The notes under the pieces: generated by a model
The model's input: only the letters and a program-made list of their open reading frames with translations
The model's database searches: none
What the model was told of the DNA's origin: nothing
Made by a program: the position numbers and the translations under genes
In this document: one piece after another, positions 35,237 through 45,344 of the stretch
How positions within the stretch are numbered: the first letter of the stretch is position 1
Layout: each line of letters opens with the position of its first letter
Source of the DNA: Rivularia sp. T60_A2020_040
GTDB lineage: Bacteria; Cyanobacteriota; Cyanobacteriia; Cyanobacteriales; Nostocaceae
DNA: 64,000 bases
Reading direction: 5' to 3'
NCBI GenBank assembly: GCA_015272215.1
Contig: JACYMD010000084.1
Span: forward strand, 1 to 64,000

Positions 35237-35253
35237 TGAGAAACTTGTGAGGA
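35237..35253 (+). promoter_or_regulatory. 17-bp direct-repeat motif, upstream of atpG
   Basis: TGAGAAACTTGTGAGGA (half-sites TGAGAA and TGAGGA, 11 bp apart) ends 71 bp before the atpG start. Confidence 0.75.
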
Positions 35254-35324
35254 AAACTCAAAATATTCAAAAAAATCGATTTTTTCAATAAATAGGTTTT
35301 TTCGCAACAATCAAATTAGAAATC

Positions 35325-36221
35325 ATGAAAAGTCTAGAAGCATTAACCGCACAAATTGATAGTATCAAAGACTTACAATCTGTTGTCAAAACGATGAAAG
35401 CATTAGCGATGGTTAGTATTCGTCAGTATGAGATAGCAGTAACAGCACTTGCAGATTATAACCGCACCGTTGAAATGGGGTTACAGATATTGCTTCGATA
35501 TCGTTACTTTAGTGAACAACCCCTGTTCACGAATCAGAGAAAAACTGGGACTTTGGGTGTAATTATATTTGGTTCAGACCACGGTTTATGCGGTCAATTT
35601 AACGAACAAATTGTATCTTTTGCTCTCGAACAACTGAATCAAAAACAGATAAAATCAGAAAATATTATGATTGCAACAGTCGGCGCACGCTTAATTCCTT
35701 ACTTAGAAGCAGCCAAACAACCAATATCCGCGCAATTTGCTGGAGCCAACTCCGTAAAATTGATTACACCAATAGTGCAGGAAATACTGTTGACAATTGA
35801 AAGTTGGCAATTTCCTTCATTTGAACAAATAATTCTTTTTTACAATAAATCCTTATCTAATGCATCATATCATCCTCAAAGTGTACAGCTTCTACCCATG
35901 AATGCTGAATGGTTGCAAGGCTTGGAAAAGCAACCATGGCATTCCGAAGGACTACCAAGCTTTACAATGGATTGGGATCAATTATTTTCAGCCTTGGTTC
36001 GTCAATATCTCTTCGTTTCGTTGTATCGAGCCTTTGCAGAATCTCTTAAGAGTGAAAATGCTAGTCGTCTTTCCTCTATGCAAGCTGCACAAAAGAATAT
36101 TGAAGAACGTTTAACAGAACTGAGTTCTCAACATCAAAATCAACGTCAAAGTTCCATTACATCAGAGCTTCTTGATATTGTTTCTGGTTTTGAAGCTTTG
36201 AACAATAGGGCAGATAAATAA
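35325..36221 (+). CDS. atpG: N-ATPase gamma subunit, detached from the operon
   Basis: 298 residues. It is the central rotary shaft of an F-type ATPase. The N-terminus shows KSLEALTAQIDSIKDLQSVVKTMKALAMVSIRQYE (normally ..RI.S....KIT.AMKMVAA.K), and LGVIIFGSDHGLCGQFN gives the G.DRGLCG-like motif. The C-terminal helix is LYRAFAESLKSENASRLSSMQAAQKNIEE. In N-ATPase operons gamma is normally last, after atpA. Here the nearest other subunit gene is about 900 bp away on the opposite strand, and gamma has its own leader and motif. Confidence 0.9.
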   Translation: MKSLEALTAQIDSIKDLQSVVKTMKALAMVSIRQYEIAVTALADYNRTVEMGLQILLRYRYFSEQPLFTNQRKTGTLGVIIFGSDHGLCGQFNEQIVSFALEQLNQKQIKSENIMIATVGARLIPYLEAAKQPISAQFAGANSVKLITPIVQEILLTIESWQFPSFEQIILFYNKSLSNASYHPQSVQLLPMNAEWLQGLEKQPWHSEGLPSFTMDWDQLFSALVRQYLFVSLYRAFAESLKSENASRLSSMQAAQKNIEERLTELSSQHQNQRQSSITSELLDIVSGFEALNNRADK

Positions 36222-36366
36222 ATAAGTAAATAATCATACAATAAAAACCTGTGGTGATTCTTGTATCTTACAATGCTCAATCGTAAATCTCAGTGATATA
36301 ACTGGAATTACAATAAATTTTAAATAACTATTAAGTAAGTATTGTTTTTTGCATAGACATATTAAT

Positions 36367-36383
36367 CCTCACAAGTTTCTCAG
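36367..36383 (+). promoter_or_regulatory. 17-bp direct-repeat motif, upstream of the PG-binding gene
   Basis: TCCTCACAAGTTTCTCA, reverse complement of TGAGAAACTTGTGAGGA, ends 81 bp before the start codon at 36464. The spacing and orientation equal those at the USP gene. Confidence 0.75.
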
Positions 36384-36463
36384 ATTTATTTTTTAACTTA
36401 AAAACATCATCAAACATCATCAAATAATTTAATTTTGTTAAATATAATCGGGAGAAATCAATT

Positions 36464-36724
36464 ATGTCAGTTGAAACACAATCTGTAACTGCATCTTCTT
36501 GTAGCCTACCAGTTTTACGTATTGGTTCCCTGGGTGAAGCTGTAACGCTTCTACAACAGCTTTTGGAATCTCAAGGTTATCGTACCAGTGGAGTTGACGG
36601 AAACTTTGGTCCAAAAACAGAGCAAGCGGTGAAAAAATATCAAACTAATTTTGGCTTAGTAACAGATGGTATAGTTGGAAAAAAAACTTGGTATAAATTA
36701 GGCGACCGGCTAATTAACCCTTAA
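36464..36724 (+). CDS. peptidoglycan-binding (PG_binding_1) small protein
   Basis: 86 residues, one domain: LRIGSLGEAVTLLQQLLESQGYRTSGVDGNFGPKTEQAVKKYQTNFGLVTDGIVGKKTWYKL is an almost complete PG_binding_1 fold. There is no signal peptide, so export is uncertain; similar free domains are frequent in cyanobacteria. RBS GGGAGAAATCA. It lies between atpG and the end of the N-ATPase operon, with its own motif. Confidence 0.85.
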   Translation: MSVETQSVTASSCSLPVLRIGSLGEAVTLLQQLLESQGYRTSGVDGNFGPKTEQAVKKYQTNFGLVTDGIVGKKTWYKLGDRLINP

Positions 36725-36768
36725 TCTGAATATTAAGTCAATATCTACCATCATAAATAGCATCAAGA

Positions 36769-36798
36769 GACGTAGCAATACGCCCCGTCTCTACGTTG
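36769..36798. repeat. palindrome AGAGACGTAGC.. / CGTCTCTACG
   Basis: GAGACGT and CGTCTC arms are related to the AGACGTT family at 1 and 45291. It lies between the converging PG-binding and DUF1816 genes and may serve as a bidirectional stop. Confidence 0.45.
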
Positions 36799-36816
36799 CT
36801 AACCGCGATCAAATCA

Positions 36817-37110
36817 TTATTCTTCGTAGATAGTCAAAGTTTTGGGTTTACACTTCTTAACAGAAGTCGAGATTCCCAAAGCTTTTTCCTCAATCAAATC
36901 TTCCACATAACCATCTTGATTAAGTTTAGCTTCTTGAGGATTATCAAAAGGACCGAAGTAATAAATACACTTGGGTTGATCGGTTTTAATTTTTATCCAA
37001 TACGGTGTATTTGAATTATTGAAAAAAGGAAGATTTTTGAAAAAAGAAAGATTATTGAAAAAAGAAAGATTATTGAAAAAAGAAAGATTATTTAAAAGAG
37101 GAAGATTCAT
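36817..37110 (-). CDS. DUF1816 protein with repeated N-terminus
   Basis: 97 residues. Residues about 35-97 (TPYWIKIKTDQPKCIYYFGPFDNPQEAKLNQDGYVEDLIEEKALGI...KCKPKTLTIYE) match DUF1816, a small cyanobacterial family. The N-terminus is an unusual low-complexity run of NNLSFF repeats, encoded by 18-bp direct repeats and not found in typical members. RBS CAGGAGTAAAATTTGCC. It starts 8 bp after atpA, in the position normally held by atpG. Confidence 0.8.
   Translation of the reverse strand: MNLPLLNNLSFFNNLSFFNNLSFFKNLPFFNNSNTPYWIKIKTDQPKCIYYFGPFDNPQEAKLNQDGYVEDLIEEKALGISTSVKKCKPKTLTIYEE
37021..37095. repeat. 18-bp direct repeats in DUF1816 N-terminus
   Basis: TGAAAAAAGAAAGATTAT is repeated nearly exactly about three times with diverged copies at both edges. 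It encodes NNLSFF in frame. Confidence 0.8.
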
Positions 37111-37118
37111 GGCAAATT

Positions 37119-38681
37119 TTACTCCTGAATTATTTGTCTAGCTATTTTTAAGATTGCTTGATATTCTTCGTCTGTTAATTTTTCACCCGTCTCAATACTT
37201 TGACAAACAGATGGTAATTCTCTCCTCATTGTTTGACAAAGTGCTTTACTTACCTCATCAATCTTATTTAGAGGTACTGTATCAAAAACGCCACTAGTTA
37301 CCGACAAAAGTACCGCTATTTGTTCGGCTACTTCCAGGGGTTGAGATTGCGGTTGTTTGAGTATTTCTCGCACTCTTCGTCCTCTAATCAGAGTTTTTCT
37401 GGTTTGTTCGTCGAGTTGCGTACCAAAGCGAGAGAAAACTTCGACTTCCTCAAATTGAGAATAAGAAAGTCGTAAATCTCCTGCCACAGCACGGTAAGCA
37501 TTTAATTGAGTTTTTCCGCCTACTCGCGAAACTGATTTACCTACATCTATAGCGGGAAAAATAGCTTTTTGAAATAAGTCTGGAGACAGATATATTTGAC
37601 CATCTGTAATAGAAATTAAGTTAGTAGGAATGTATGCTGAAATATTCTGCGCTTGTGTTTCTACTATGGGTAAGGCAGTTAGGGAACCACCCCCATATTC
37701 ATCCTTGAGATGGGTTGAGCGTTCCAATAACCGTGAATGAATATAAAAAATATCTCCCGGATAAGCTTCTCTACCAGGGGGACGACGAAGCAATAACGAC
37801 AGTTCTCGATAAGCCCTGGCATGATGGGTAAAATCATCATAGATAATTAATACATCGTTTCCTTGTTCCATAAAATACTCAGCCATCGTTGTTGCTCCGT
37901 AGGGAGTAACATACTGCAATCCTGGAGAGTCTTCTCCAGAAGCAACTACAACAATTGTGTATTCCATTGCTCCCTGCTGTTGGAGAGTATCAATTAATTT
38001 TGCTACCGCAGAAGCACGTTGTCCGATAGCACAATAAACACAGACAACATTTTTACCTTTTTGATTGATAATCGTATCGAGGGCGATCGCAGTTTTTCCT
38101 GTTTGTCTGTCTCCGACAATCAACTCTCGCTGTCCTTTACCGATAGGAATAAGAGCATCGACTACCTTTAAACCAGTTTGTAAAGGTTCCGTCACCGGGG
38201 CGCGGTTGATAATTGGTGGGGCTTCTCGTTCTAAAGGACGGCGTTTGGTAACTTCAATACTTGCTTTCTCGTCTAAAGCATTACCCATGACATCAACAAC
38301 TCTGCCTAAAAGTGCCTCTCCTACTGGTACATCCATCACTCGATGAGTCCGGTAAACTTCATCACCTGCTTGTAAATGATCGCTTTCCCCTAATAGAATC
38401 ACGCCAATTTGATCGGAATCTAGATTAAAAGCAATTCCTAATAAAGGTGCTTTGATGGTGGTTTGAGGAAAATACAGTAATTCATCCGCTTTCACACTGG
38501 GTAAACCAGATACATAAGCAATACTCCGTCCGACAGATTTTACTACACCAATTTCCTGAATATTTATCGGGGGATGATAACTATTTAATACTTTTTCAAA
38601 AGTTAAAAATGTATCATCTATAACCGATTGTAATATTGGGTATTGGGCATTGGACATTGGCATATTCTCTTTACTAATCAT
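37119..38681 (-). CDS. atpA: N-ATPase alpha subunit
   Basis: 520 residues. Non-catalytic nucleotide-binding F1 subunit. Walker A GDRQTGKT near residue 178, [36 protein letters not shown] near 275, and the Ser/Arg-finger region [12 protein letters not shown] near 350 with [10 protein letters not shown] near 380. Start overlaps the atpF stop by TAATG. It is much closer to N-ATPase alphas than to the usual cyanobacterial AtpA (for example [24 protein letters not shown]). It lies in the 3' part of the operon. Confidence 0.93.
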   Translation of the reverse strand: MISKENMPMSNAQYPILQSVIDDTFLTFEKVLNSYHPPINIQEIGVVKSVGRSIAYVSGLPSVKADELLYFPQTTIKAPLLGIAFNLDSDQIGVILLGESDHLQAGDEVYRTHRVMDVPVGEALLGRVVDVMGNALDEKASIEVTKRRPLEREAPPIINRAPVTEPLQTGLKVVDALIPIGKGQRELIVGDRQTGKTAIALDTIINQKGKNVVCVYCAIGQRASAVAKLIDTLQQQGAMEYTIVVVASGEDSPGLQYVTPYGATTMAEYFMEQGNDVLIIYDDFTHHARAYRELSLLLRRPPGREAYPGDIFYIHSRLLERSTHLKDEYGGGSLTALPIVETQAQNISAYIPTNLISITDGQIYLSPDLFQKAIFPAIDVGKSVSRVGGKTQLNAYRAVAGDLRLSYSQFEEVEVFSRFGTQLDEQTRKTLIRGRRVREILKQPQSQPLEVAEQIAVLLSVTSGVFDTVPLNKIDEVSKALCQTMRRELPSVCQSIETGEKLTDEEYQAILKIARQIIQE

Positions 38682-39457
38682 TAGTCTTTACCTGAAATGG
38701 GAATAATCCGCAGATTTTGTTGAAAGCGTGATTCTAATGTCTGTAAATAATCATCTAAATTCCAGGAAATTACATATGCTGCTAATTTGACTTGAATACC
38801 ACAAATTAAATCGGGTGAAGTCTGAAACTCTAAAGTATTATTGCTCAAAACTGCGATTGGTAAAGCCTTGATTATTTTTTGCCGATTTTCTGGAGATATT
38901 TCAAAACTGCTTTTAATGATTATCGGTTGATGGGAATATTGGAGAGATTGAGTAATTGTTTGTTGTTGATTTTGATCAATATTTTGCAAGCGTTCACAGA
39001 ACTTAAAAATCATTTGCTGTTCTAAATTTGTATCTGCTAAATCTTGCAAAGCCTGACGTGCAATTAGGTTAGTTTGCTTTGCTATTTGTTCTCTCAAGGA
39101 ACGGATAAAATCTGAATGTTCTTGTAAAAGTGCTTCTCTCCATTTTACCTGCATCTCTTCTACTTCCTGACGTGCTTTAATTAAAAGTTGTTGATGTTCT
39201 TGCTCAACTTTTTCGAGCATTTGGGTTGTTATCGCTTCTTCTTGCTGCTTTAATTCCTGTTGCTGCTGACGATAACTAGTCGCTTGCCGTTGTGCTTCTT
39301 CTTGAGCAATTTCAGCATCTTGCCATTGCTTATCAATCATTGCTTGCCGTTTTTTAATTGTTTGCATTATCGGCTTATATAAAAAGCGTTGAAGTAAGAA
39401 AACTAGAATCAGGAAATTGATGATTTGAGCGATAACCGTAAACCAATTTATTAGCAA
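38681..39457 (-). CDS. atpF: N-ATPase b subunit, extended form
   Basis: 258 residues, much longer than ordinary b (about 160-180). An N-terminal helix ([29 protein letters not shown]) is the membrane anchor, then a long helical stalk (about 35-140) and a C-terminal extension with [23 protein letters not shown]-ATPase operons lack atpH, and their b subunit is extended to cover the delta function; the sequence fits that. It overlaps atpA and is 4 bp from atpE. Confidence 0.88.
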   Translation of the reverse strand: MLINWFTVIAQIINFLILVFLLQRFLYKPIMQTIKKRQAMIDKQWQDAEIAQEEAQRQATSYRQQQQELKQQEEAITTQMLEKVEQEHQQLLIKARQEVEEMQVKWREALLQEHSDFIRSLREQIAKQTNLIARQALQDLADTNLEQQMIFKFCERLQNIDQNQQQTITQSLQYSHQPIIIKSSFEISPENRQKIIKALPIAVLSNNTLEFQTSPDLICGIQVKLAAYVISWNLDDYLQTLESRFQQNLRIIPISGKD

Positions 39458-39460
39458 GGT

Positions 39461-39730
39461 TTAGCCTCCTTTAAAATGATCCCAAAAAGGATTGACAAAT
39501 AATAAAATCATCGTCACCACAAAGCAATAGATAGCAGTGGATTCAATCATTGCCAAACCGACGAAAAGCGTGCGCGTAATGACATTAGCCTTATCTGGTT
39601 GTTGTGCAATCGCACCTAAAGCCCGAGCAACAGCTATTCCTTCACCCAAAGCAGGTGCAATCGAACCAATTGCGATTGTTAACCCAGCAGTTACAATCGA
39701 TGCCATACCAATTAAACCAAGATTATCCAT
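39461..39730 (-). CDS. atpE: N-ATPase c subunit, predicted Na+-binding
   Basis: 89 residues in two helices. The ion site shows Glu 30 in PALGEG and Glu 63-Ser 64-Thr 65 ... Tyr 68 (MIESTAIYC) in helix 2. The E-S-T...Y set corresponds to the Na+-type c-ring consensus known from Ilyobacter, with a second carboxylate (Glu 30) replacing Gln as in N-ATPases. This predicts Na+ transport. The polar loop is ARALGAIAQQPDKANV. Confidence 0.93.
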   Translation of the reverse strand: MDNLGLIGMASIVTAGLTIAIGSIAPALGEGIAVARALGAIAQQPDKANVITRTLFVGLAMIESTAIYCFVVTMILLFVNPFWDHFKGG

Positions 39731-39803
39731 AATTGAATTATTAATTACTAGTGAATCAGATAAACATTTAATTCCTAACTCTTAATCTAAAATCTAAAAT
39801 TAT

Positions 39804-40481
39804 TTAATTTTTTTGTCCTTGGGTGCTAGTTGCAGAAGCAATATATACCATTGCCAACATTGCAAAAACATATGCTTGAATTAGTCCGAATACCAATCCT
39901 AATGCTTGCATGACAATTGGGAAAAATAACGGAACTAACGATAAAAGAATCGCTACAAGCATGGTACCGCTCATAATATTACCGAACAATCTCACAGCTA
40001 AGGCTAGAGTACGAGAGAACTCTCCGATAATATTAAATGGCAACATAAATATTGTGGGTTGAATGTAATTTCTTAAATATCCGAAAAAGCCGCGCTTCAT
40101 AATGCCAAACAACGGTACAGCGACAAATACGCACAAAGCTAAAGCCGTTGTTGTGGAAAGAGAACCTGTTGGAGGCTGATATCCGGGTATAATTGTCAGG
40201 GTATTTGAAACCACAATAAACAGAAATAAAGTACCAATAAACGCGATATATTTTGTAGTTTCTTGTTGACTTACTTCATAAATTTGGTTATCAATTGCTT
40301 CGACGATAATTTCTAATAAACTTTGCCATCTAGATATCTTTGGGTGTGGGGATAAATTGCGAGTTACCAACCAAGATACTATTACCAAAAATGCCATTAC
40401 TACCCAAGTAAATACAATCGTGGCATTTAAAATAAATGTACCAGATTGCCAATAAATAATATTGTCAGGACTAATTTCCAT
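39804..40481 (-). CDS. atpB: N-ATPase a subunit
   Basis: 225 residues from ATG 40481 (a TTG two codons earlier is also in frame). Five or six membrane helices. The essential Arg is in FSRTLALAVRLFGNIMSGTMLVA near residue 165, and the last helix is GLVFGLIQAYVFAMLAMVYIASA. It forms the ion half-channels with the c ring. It is 14 bp downstream of atpR and upstream of atpE. Confidence 0.92.
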   Translation of the reverse strand: MEISPDNIIYWQSGTFILNATIVFTWVVMAFLVIVSWLVTRNLSPHPKISRWQSLLEIIVEAIDNQIYEVSQQETTKYIAFIGTLFLFIVVSNTLTIIPGYQPPTGSLSTTTALALCVFVAVPLFGIMKRGFFGYLRNYIQPTIFMLPFNIIGEFSRTLALAVRLFGNIMSGTMLVAILLSLVPLFFPIVMQALGLVFGLIQAYVFAMLAMVYIASATSTQGQKN

Positions 40482-40495
40482 GGTCAAAAAATAAG

Positions 40496-40786
40496 TTAGT
40501 GGTGAGTACTAAAAGAATGCTTCGGTTTCCAGCGTCTGATTAAAATACTGCGTGCTAAAACAAAACCTAATAAAGCAATAAGTAATTGTTGCCAACTTCC
40601 ATCCATAATTAAATAAAAGCCAAGTATGGCAATACTTAAACGACCGATTAAACTACCTACAATTAATAATATCGGTTTTTGTGTTGTCGGTAGTTGTCTA
40701 ACTGTTACCCATAAACTGCTAAAGTAAAATACTCCAATGACAAAACCCAAGGTTAAAGCTAGTAATAGATGCATAACATAATTCAT
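40496..40786 (-). CDS. atpR: N-ATPase AtpR small membrane protein
   Basis: 96 residues from ATG 40786, preceded by AGGAGGAGTAAAA; the upstream open frame is the end of the antiporter gene and is not used. Three helices with the AtpR signature LGFVIGVFYFSSLWVTVRQLP near the N-terminus. AtpR is found only in N-ATPase operons and probably helps c-ring assembly. Conserved spacing (2-bp gap) to the antiporter stop codon suggests translational coupling. Confidence 0.88.
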   Translation of the reverse strand: MNYVMHLLLALTLGFVIGVFYFSSLWVTVRQLPTTQKPILLIVGSLIGRLSIAILGFYLIMDGSWQQLLIALLGFVLARSILIRRWKPKHSFSTHH

Positions 40787-40788
40787 TT

Positions 40789-42012
40789 TTACTCCTCCTG
40801 AAATGATATTTTGGTTAGTAAATAATTCAAAAAAATCGGTACCATAAGGCTGGTTACAGCACAAACAACAACCATTGCAGCAAATACATCAGGAGGAACA
40901 GCCCAATCTCCTAATAATAATCCTCGCTGCATGACAATCATGGAAATTTCTGCTCTAGGAATCATGCTAAAACCAATGAGTGTCGCACCAGTCAAACCTG
41001 TAGCAAAAAAGGCTGGAATTCCGGCACCAATTACTTTGCTGATAACTGCGGCTATCAACAGAATTGAGCCTATTGCCAAACCTGTATTCAATGCACGGGG
41101 ATCAATATTTAAGCCAATACCAATAAAAAAGAATGGTGTGAATAGTTCGTATAAAGCTCCGAAGGATGCATCCATTTTCACCGCTTCAGAATCGCGACTA
41201 AATAAAAGTCCGGCGAAGAATGCGCCGATAGCTGCTGAGAAGCCCAAAAACCCAGCAAGTGCAGCAATTATAAAGCCCATTCCAACTACTTCTAACATGG
41301 GATCGGGTGCCTTTTCGATTTTGCTAAAAAATTTTGTCAAGTGTATTTCAACATAACGTGAAAATAATAAACACAAACTACCAAAGAAAATTGCGTTGAT
41401 AAAAAAGATTTTGGATGTCAGCGCAACAGTTGAAAATAAAGATACTGTAGTACCATCGTGCAAGGAGGGAGCAGCGGCAAATAGCAAAGCCATTAAAATT
41501 ACGCTAGCAATATCATCCATCTCCGCCACATCCAGTAGGATTTCACCATTGCGAGAACTAATCGCGTTTTTCTCACGCCAAACACTCACTGATACACCCA
41601 CACTAGTCGCAGTAAAGGCTGTAGCAATAAATAAACTAGGAATCAAAGCTATTTTTAATAAAAAATAAGCGGTAACAAAACCAAAAATACCACTAATTAA
41701 AACATCACCAATTAAAATTCCCAGTGCTTTGGGTAACTGACGTAGCAATCCTAATAAATCACTTTCCAACCCGACTCGGAATATTAGGGAAATAATCCCT
41801 AATTCGGCGAGAAACTCAAAAATTTCTTTGGCTTCTACTGATAGAAAATCCCATTCCACATCTGCAAGCTTTAATAAAAATCCTAATGTTAAATAGCCAA
41901 TCAATGCTGGAATTCCAATTTTCGCGAGTAAAGACTTTATTAATATGGCAAGAGTAAGAGCTACACCCATTAATAAAATCACTAAGGGTAAAGTCTGCGC
42001 TGATTCAATCAT
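40789..42012 (-). CDS. CPA2-type cation/proton antiporter embedded in the N-ATPase operon
   Basis: 407 residues from ATG 42012, overlapping the atpQ end by ATGATTGA; the TTG at 42045 would add 11 residues inside atpQ. About 12 hydrophobic segments, including LIGYLTLGFLLKLADVEW, LPKALGILIGDVLISGIFG and SAAIGAFFAGLLFSRDSEAV. LLDVAEMDDIASVILMALL carries the paired Asp (DD) expected of electrogenic Na+/H+ exchange. It sits between atpQ and atpR, where a classical operon has no gene, and would recycle or supply Na+ relative to the pump. The specificity is predicted. Confidence 0.88.
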   Translation of the reverse strand: MIESAQTLPLVILLMGVALTLAILIKSLLAKIGIPALIGYLTLGFLLKLADVEWDFLSVEAKEIFEFLAELGIISLIFRVGLESDLLGLLRQLPKALGILIGDVLISGIFGFVTAYFLLKIALIPSLFIATAFTATSVGVSVSVWREKNAISSRNGEILLDVAEMDDIASVILMALLFAAAPSLHDGTTVSLFSTVALTSKIFFINAIFFGSLCLLFSRYVEIHLTKFFSKIEKAPDPMLEVVGMGFIIAALAGFLGFSAAIGAFFAGLLFSRDSEAVKMDASFGALYELFTPFFFIGIGLNIDPRALNTGLAIGSILLIAAVISKVIGAGIPAFFATGLTGATLIGFSMIPRAEISMIVMQRGLLLGDWAVPPDVFAAMVVVCAVTSLMVPIFLNYLLTKISFQEE

Positions 42013-42307
42013 CACCACGTTCTCGTTGAATCCAATACCAAGCATTTATACAACCAAAAATAACACCAACAAACAACAACATCAAAGTCCAAGAATATTG
42101 ACTTGGGAAGCGAGTATCAATCCAAACCCCCAACCCTATACCTAATAAAGTCGGAATTGCGATCGACCAACCAACAATACCAAACATTCCCAAACCAAAC
42201 CAAACAGTGTGATTTTCTTCTTGTCGTGCTTGTAATTTACGTTTTGATTTGACGTTTATTTGTTTCTCAAAGTCTTCCCAAGGTTCATGAGGCTTCTTAG
42301 ATTTCAT
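42005..42307 (-). CDS. atpQ: N-ATPase AtpQ (AtpI-like)
   Basis: 100 residues. Two membrane helices, VWFGLGMFGIVGWSIAIPTLLGIGLGVWID and YSWTLMLLFVGVIFGCINAWYWI, follow a charged N-terminus (HEPWEDFEKQINVKSKRKLQ). This matches AtpQ/AtpI-like subunits of N-ATPases, thought to aid c-ring insertion. It overlaps atpC by 4 bp (ATGA) and the antiporter by 8 bp. Confidence 0.88.
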   Translation of the reverse strand: MKSKKPHEPWEDFEKQINVKSKRKLQARQEENHTVWFGLGMFGIVGWSIAIPTLLGIGLGVWIDTRFPSQYSWTLMLLFVGVIFGCINAWYWIQRERGDD

Positions 42308-42696
42308 GTTTTTCCTCCCACTTTTAGGAAACTGCGTATAAAACTAGCTTCTAATTTTGCTAATGCGCTACGAGTCATCTGTTCTCTTTCATCTAAAAAA
42401 AGAAACTCTTGTTCCACAGTATTTTTCAAAGTTTCCAAATCAGTTCCCCTAACAGCATTTCGCACCGACACCAACACCTCAGAACCACATTTCACCAAAA
42501 TTCCTTCATCTACCGCCAGAAATAGTTCTTCCCCCTGTTCGGATTCAAAAAACAACAATCCCGGAACCAATCCAGCCACAAAATCAACATGATTTGGTAA
42601 CAGACAAAAAGAGCCATTTTCAGCTTCAGCTGTAATTTTACTCGCCGCTTCATCTATTAATACTTCTGTCGGTAACAATACTTTAAGTTTCATCAT
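42304..42696 (-). CDS. atpC: N-ATPase epsilon subunit
   Basis: 130 residues. The N-terminal beta sandwich has LKVLLPTEVLIDEAASKITAEAENGSFCLLPNHVDFVAGLVPG and the C-terminal helices follow. GSFCLLPNHVDF is the expected G.F...P.H.D motif. ATG-ATG at the start allows 42696 or 42693. The gap to atpD upstream (144 bp) is filled by a dispersed hairpin and heptamer repeats. Confidence 0.9.
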   Translation of the reverse strand: MMKLKVLLPTEVLIDEAASKITAEAENGSFCLLPNHVDFVAGLVPGLLFFESEQGEELFLAVDEGILVKCGSEVLVSVRNAVRGTDLETLKNTVEQEFLFLDEREQMTRSALAKLEASFIRSFLKVGGKT

Positions 42697-42755
42697 AATT
42701 TCAGAGTTAGTACCACCGGAGTTAAGAATTAGGAGTTATGAGTTAGAAAATAAAT

Positions 42756-42778
42756 CGTAGTGGGAGCATCTTGCTCCC
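42756..42778 (-). repeat. dispersed hairpin GGGAGCAAGATGCTCCC + ACTAC
   Basis: On the minus strand GGGAGC-AAGAT-GCTCCC is followed by CACTACG. It has the same loop and tail as 3206 and 11634, with a different stem that still pairs. Confidence 0.6.
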
Positions 42779-42786
42779 TAGCTGTT

Positions 42787-42840
42787 TCCCAATTCCCAAT
42801 TCCCAATTCCCAATTCCCAATTCCCAATTCCCAATTCCCA
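42787..42840. repeat. STRR heptamer array (CCCAATT)
   Basis: About eight perfect copies of CCCAATT end one base before the atpD stop codon (42841). The array interrupts the operon between atpD and atpC. Confidence 0.9.
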
Positions 42841-44232
<1,392 letters not shown>

Positions 44233-44305
44233 TCATGATTTCAAAGTTTTGTTACACAACTTTTGATTGACCTCACGTATTACTTTGAAAAGGGTTTTCA
44301 CCTAT

Positions 44306-44521
44306 TTAAAGTTGTTTTTTGTGATTTTTCAACTGTTTCCAAAGTTTTTTAATTTCTTGATACGCTTGTTCTGGCGAAACTTTTCTATTAGTTTCAAGGT
44401 GACAAATATTGCTGATTTTTTGAGTGAATTCTTGGAGATTAGCATCAAATACTAAATTTTATGGTTTGACTTCTCCATAATAAGAAGAATGAGGATATAG
44501 AAAATCAGATTCATCAGTCAT
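44306..44521 (-). pseudogene. DUF7219-like gene interrupted by an in-frame TAA
   Basis: 72 codons from ATG 44521 (AAGGAGATAGCT upstream) to a TAA at 44306. The translation reads MTDESDFLYPHSSYYGEVKP, stop, then NLVFDANLQEFTQKISNICH...KVSPEQAYQEIKKLWKQLKN. The only break is TAA at 44461-44459, where the intact paralogue at 53838 has Lys (EPKNVVFNANLQEF). Everything after the stop stays in frame and conserved, which argues for a recent single-base nonsense change (AAA or CAA to TAA). Confidence 0.85.
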
Positions 44522-44580
44522 AGCTATCTCCTTGTATGATATCGGCTTGCTCGTATACAAAATAGATTAAATCACAAATC

Positions 44581-44597
44581 TGGGGATTTTGTGAGGA
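44581..44597 (+). promoter_or_regulatory. 17-bp direct-repeat motif between DUF7219 and the kinase gene
   Basis: TGGGGATTTTGTGAGGA (half-sites TGGGGA and TGAGGA, 11 bp apart). It lies 60 bp before the DUF7219 start on the minus strand and 156 bp before 44753. It is the most diverged copy, and as the nearest motif to the N-ATPase operon may drive it. Confidence 0.6.
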
Positions 44598-44752
44598 AAA
44601 AATAAATTTGTTGCGGCAGATAACACCTTCACAATTTCCCCATAATCTTTTTTTACTATAAAGAAAGATTATGTTAACGTAAAATCAAAAATATCGTCAT
44701 CATCAATAACAAATTAACAATGTTTTTTACTTAATTTACATTTAGATAGATT

Positions 44753-45235
44753 ATGAAATTCCAAATAGTTGCAGTAGAAATTCCGGAAGATTGTAACATT
44801 ATCATTGGTCAAAGTCATTTCATTAAAACAGTTGAAGATTTACATGAGGTAATGATTCAACAGGTAACACAAGTTAAATTTGGATTAGCTTTTTGTGAAG
44901 CATCAGGAGATTGCTTGGTTCGGCTGTCGGGAAATGACAAATTCTTACAAAGAGTTGCTCAAAAAAATGCTTTAGCGGTAGCTTGTGGACACTGCTTTAT
45001 CATCTTACTTAAAAATGCTTATCCGATGAACTTTCTTAATACTATTAGACAAGTTCCTGAAGTTTGTACTATTTACTGTGCTACTGCTAATCCGGTAGAG
45101 GTAATTGTTGTAGAAACTGCTCAAGGGAGAGGTCTTATTGGCATTGTTGATGGATTTTCTCCCAAAGGTGTAGAATCTTCTCAAGATATGATAGAACGCA
45201 AAGATTTTTTACGTCAGATTGGATATAAACTTTGA
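44753..45235 (+). CDS. adenosine-specific kinase family (DUF355) protein
   Basis: 160 residues, the standard family length. Features: IPEDCNIIIGQSHFIKTVEDLHEVM, KFGLAFCEASGDCLVRLSGND, HCFIILLKNAYPMNFLNTIRQVPEVCTIYCATANPVEVIV, and GRGLIGIVDGFSPKGVE. Proteins of this kind bind or phosphorylate adenosine; the bacterial function is scarcely studied. It sits between the N-ATPase operon and Hsp20, and the motif at 44581 is upstream. Confidence 0.85.
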   Translation: MKFQIVAVEIPEDCNIIIGQSHFIKTVEDLHEVMIQQVTQVKFGLAFCEASGDCLVRLSGNDKFLQRVAQKNALAVACGHCFIILLKNAYPMNFLNTIRQVPEVCTIYCATANPVEVIVVETAQGRGLIGIVDGFSPKGVESSQDMIERKDFLRQIGYKL

Positions 45236-45290
45236 TTTATCTGATTTAATAAATTTAATCAAATTCTTGGTAAGAATTTAAATATATAAA

Positions 45291-45311
45291 AGACGTTGCA
45301 CTGCAACGTCT
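45291..45311. repeat. palindrome AGACGTTGCA..TGCAACGTCT
   Basis: A 10-bp stem around a single C. It belongs to the family seen at position 1 and at 36769. It lies between the converging kinase and hsp20 genes and is followed by CTCTACATTA, as at position 21. Confidence 0.7.
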
Positions 45312-45344
45312 CTACATTATTATCTGTTAACAATTAACATTTAA

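Noticed and set aside
41396-41668. Plus-strand open frames within the N-ATPase operon
   Set aside because: They are shadows of the antiporter and other subunit genes, and have the composition of complementary strands of membrane proteins.
44267-44455. Plus-strand 62-residue frame opposite DUF7219
   Set aside because: The minus strand carries a clear protein homologue of 53838-54080, so this is antisense.
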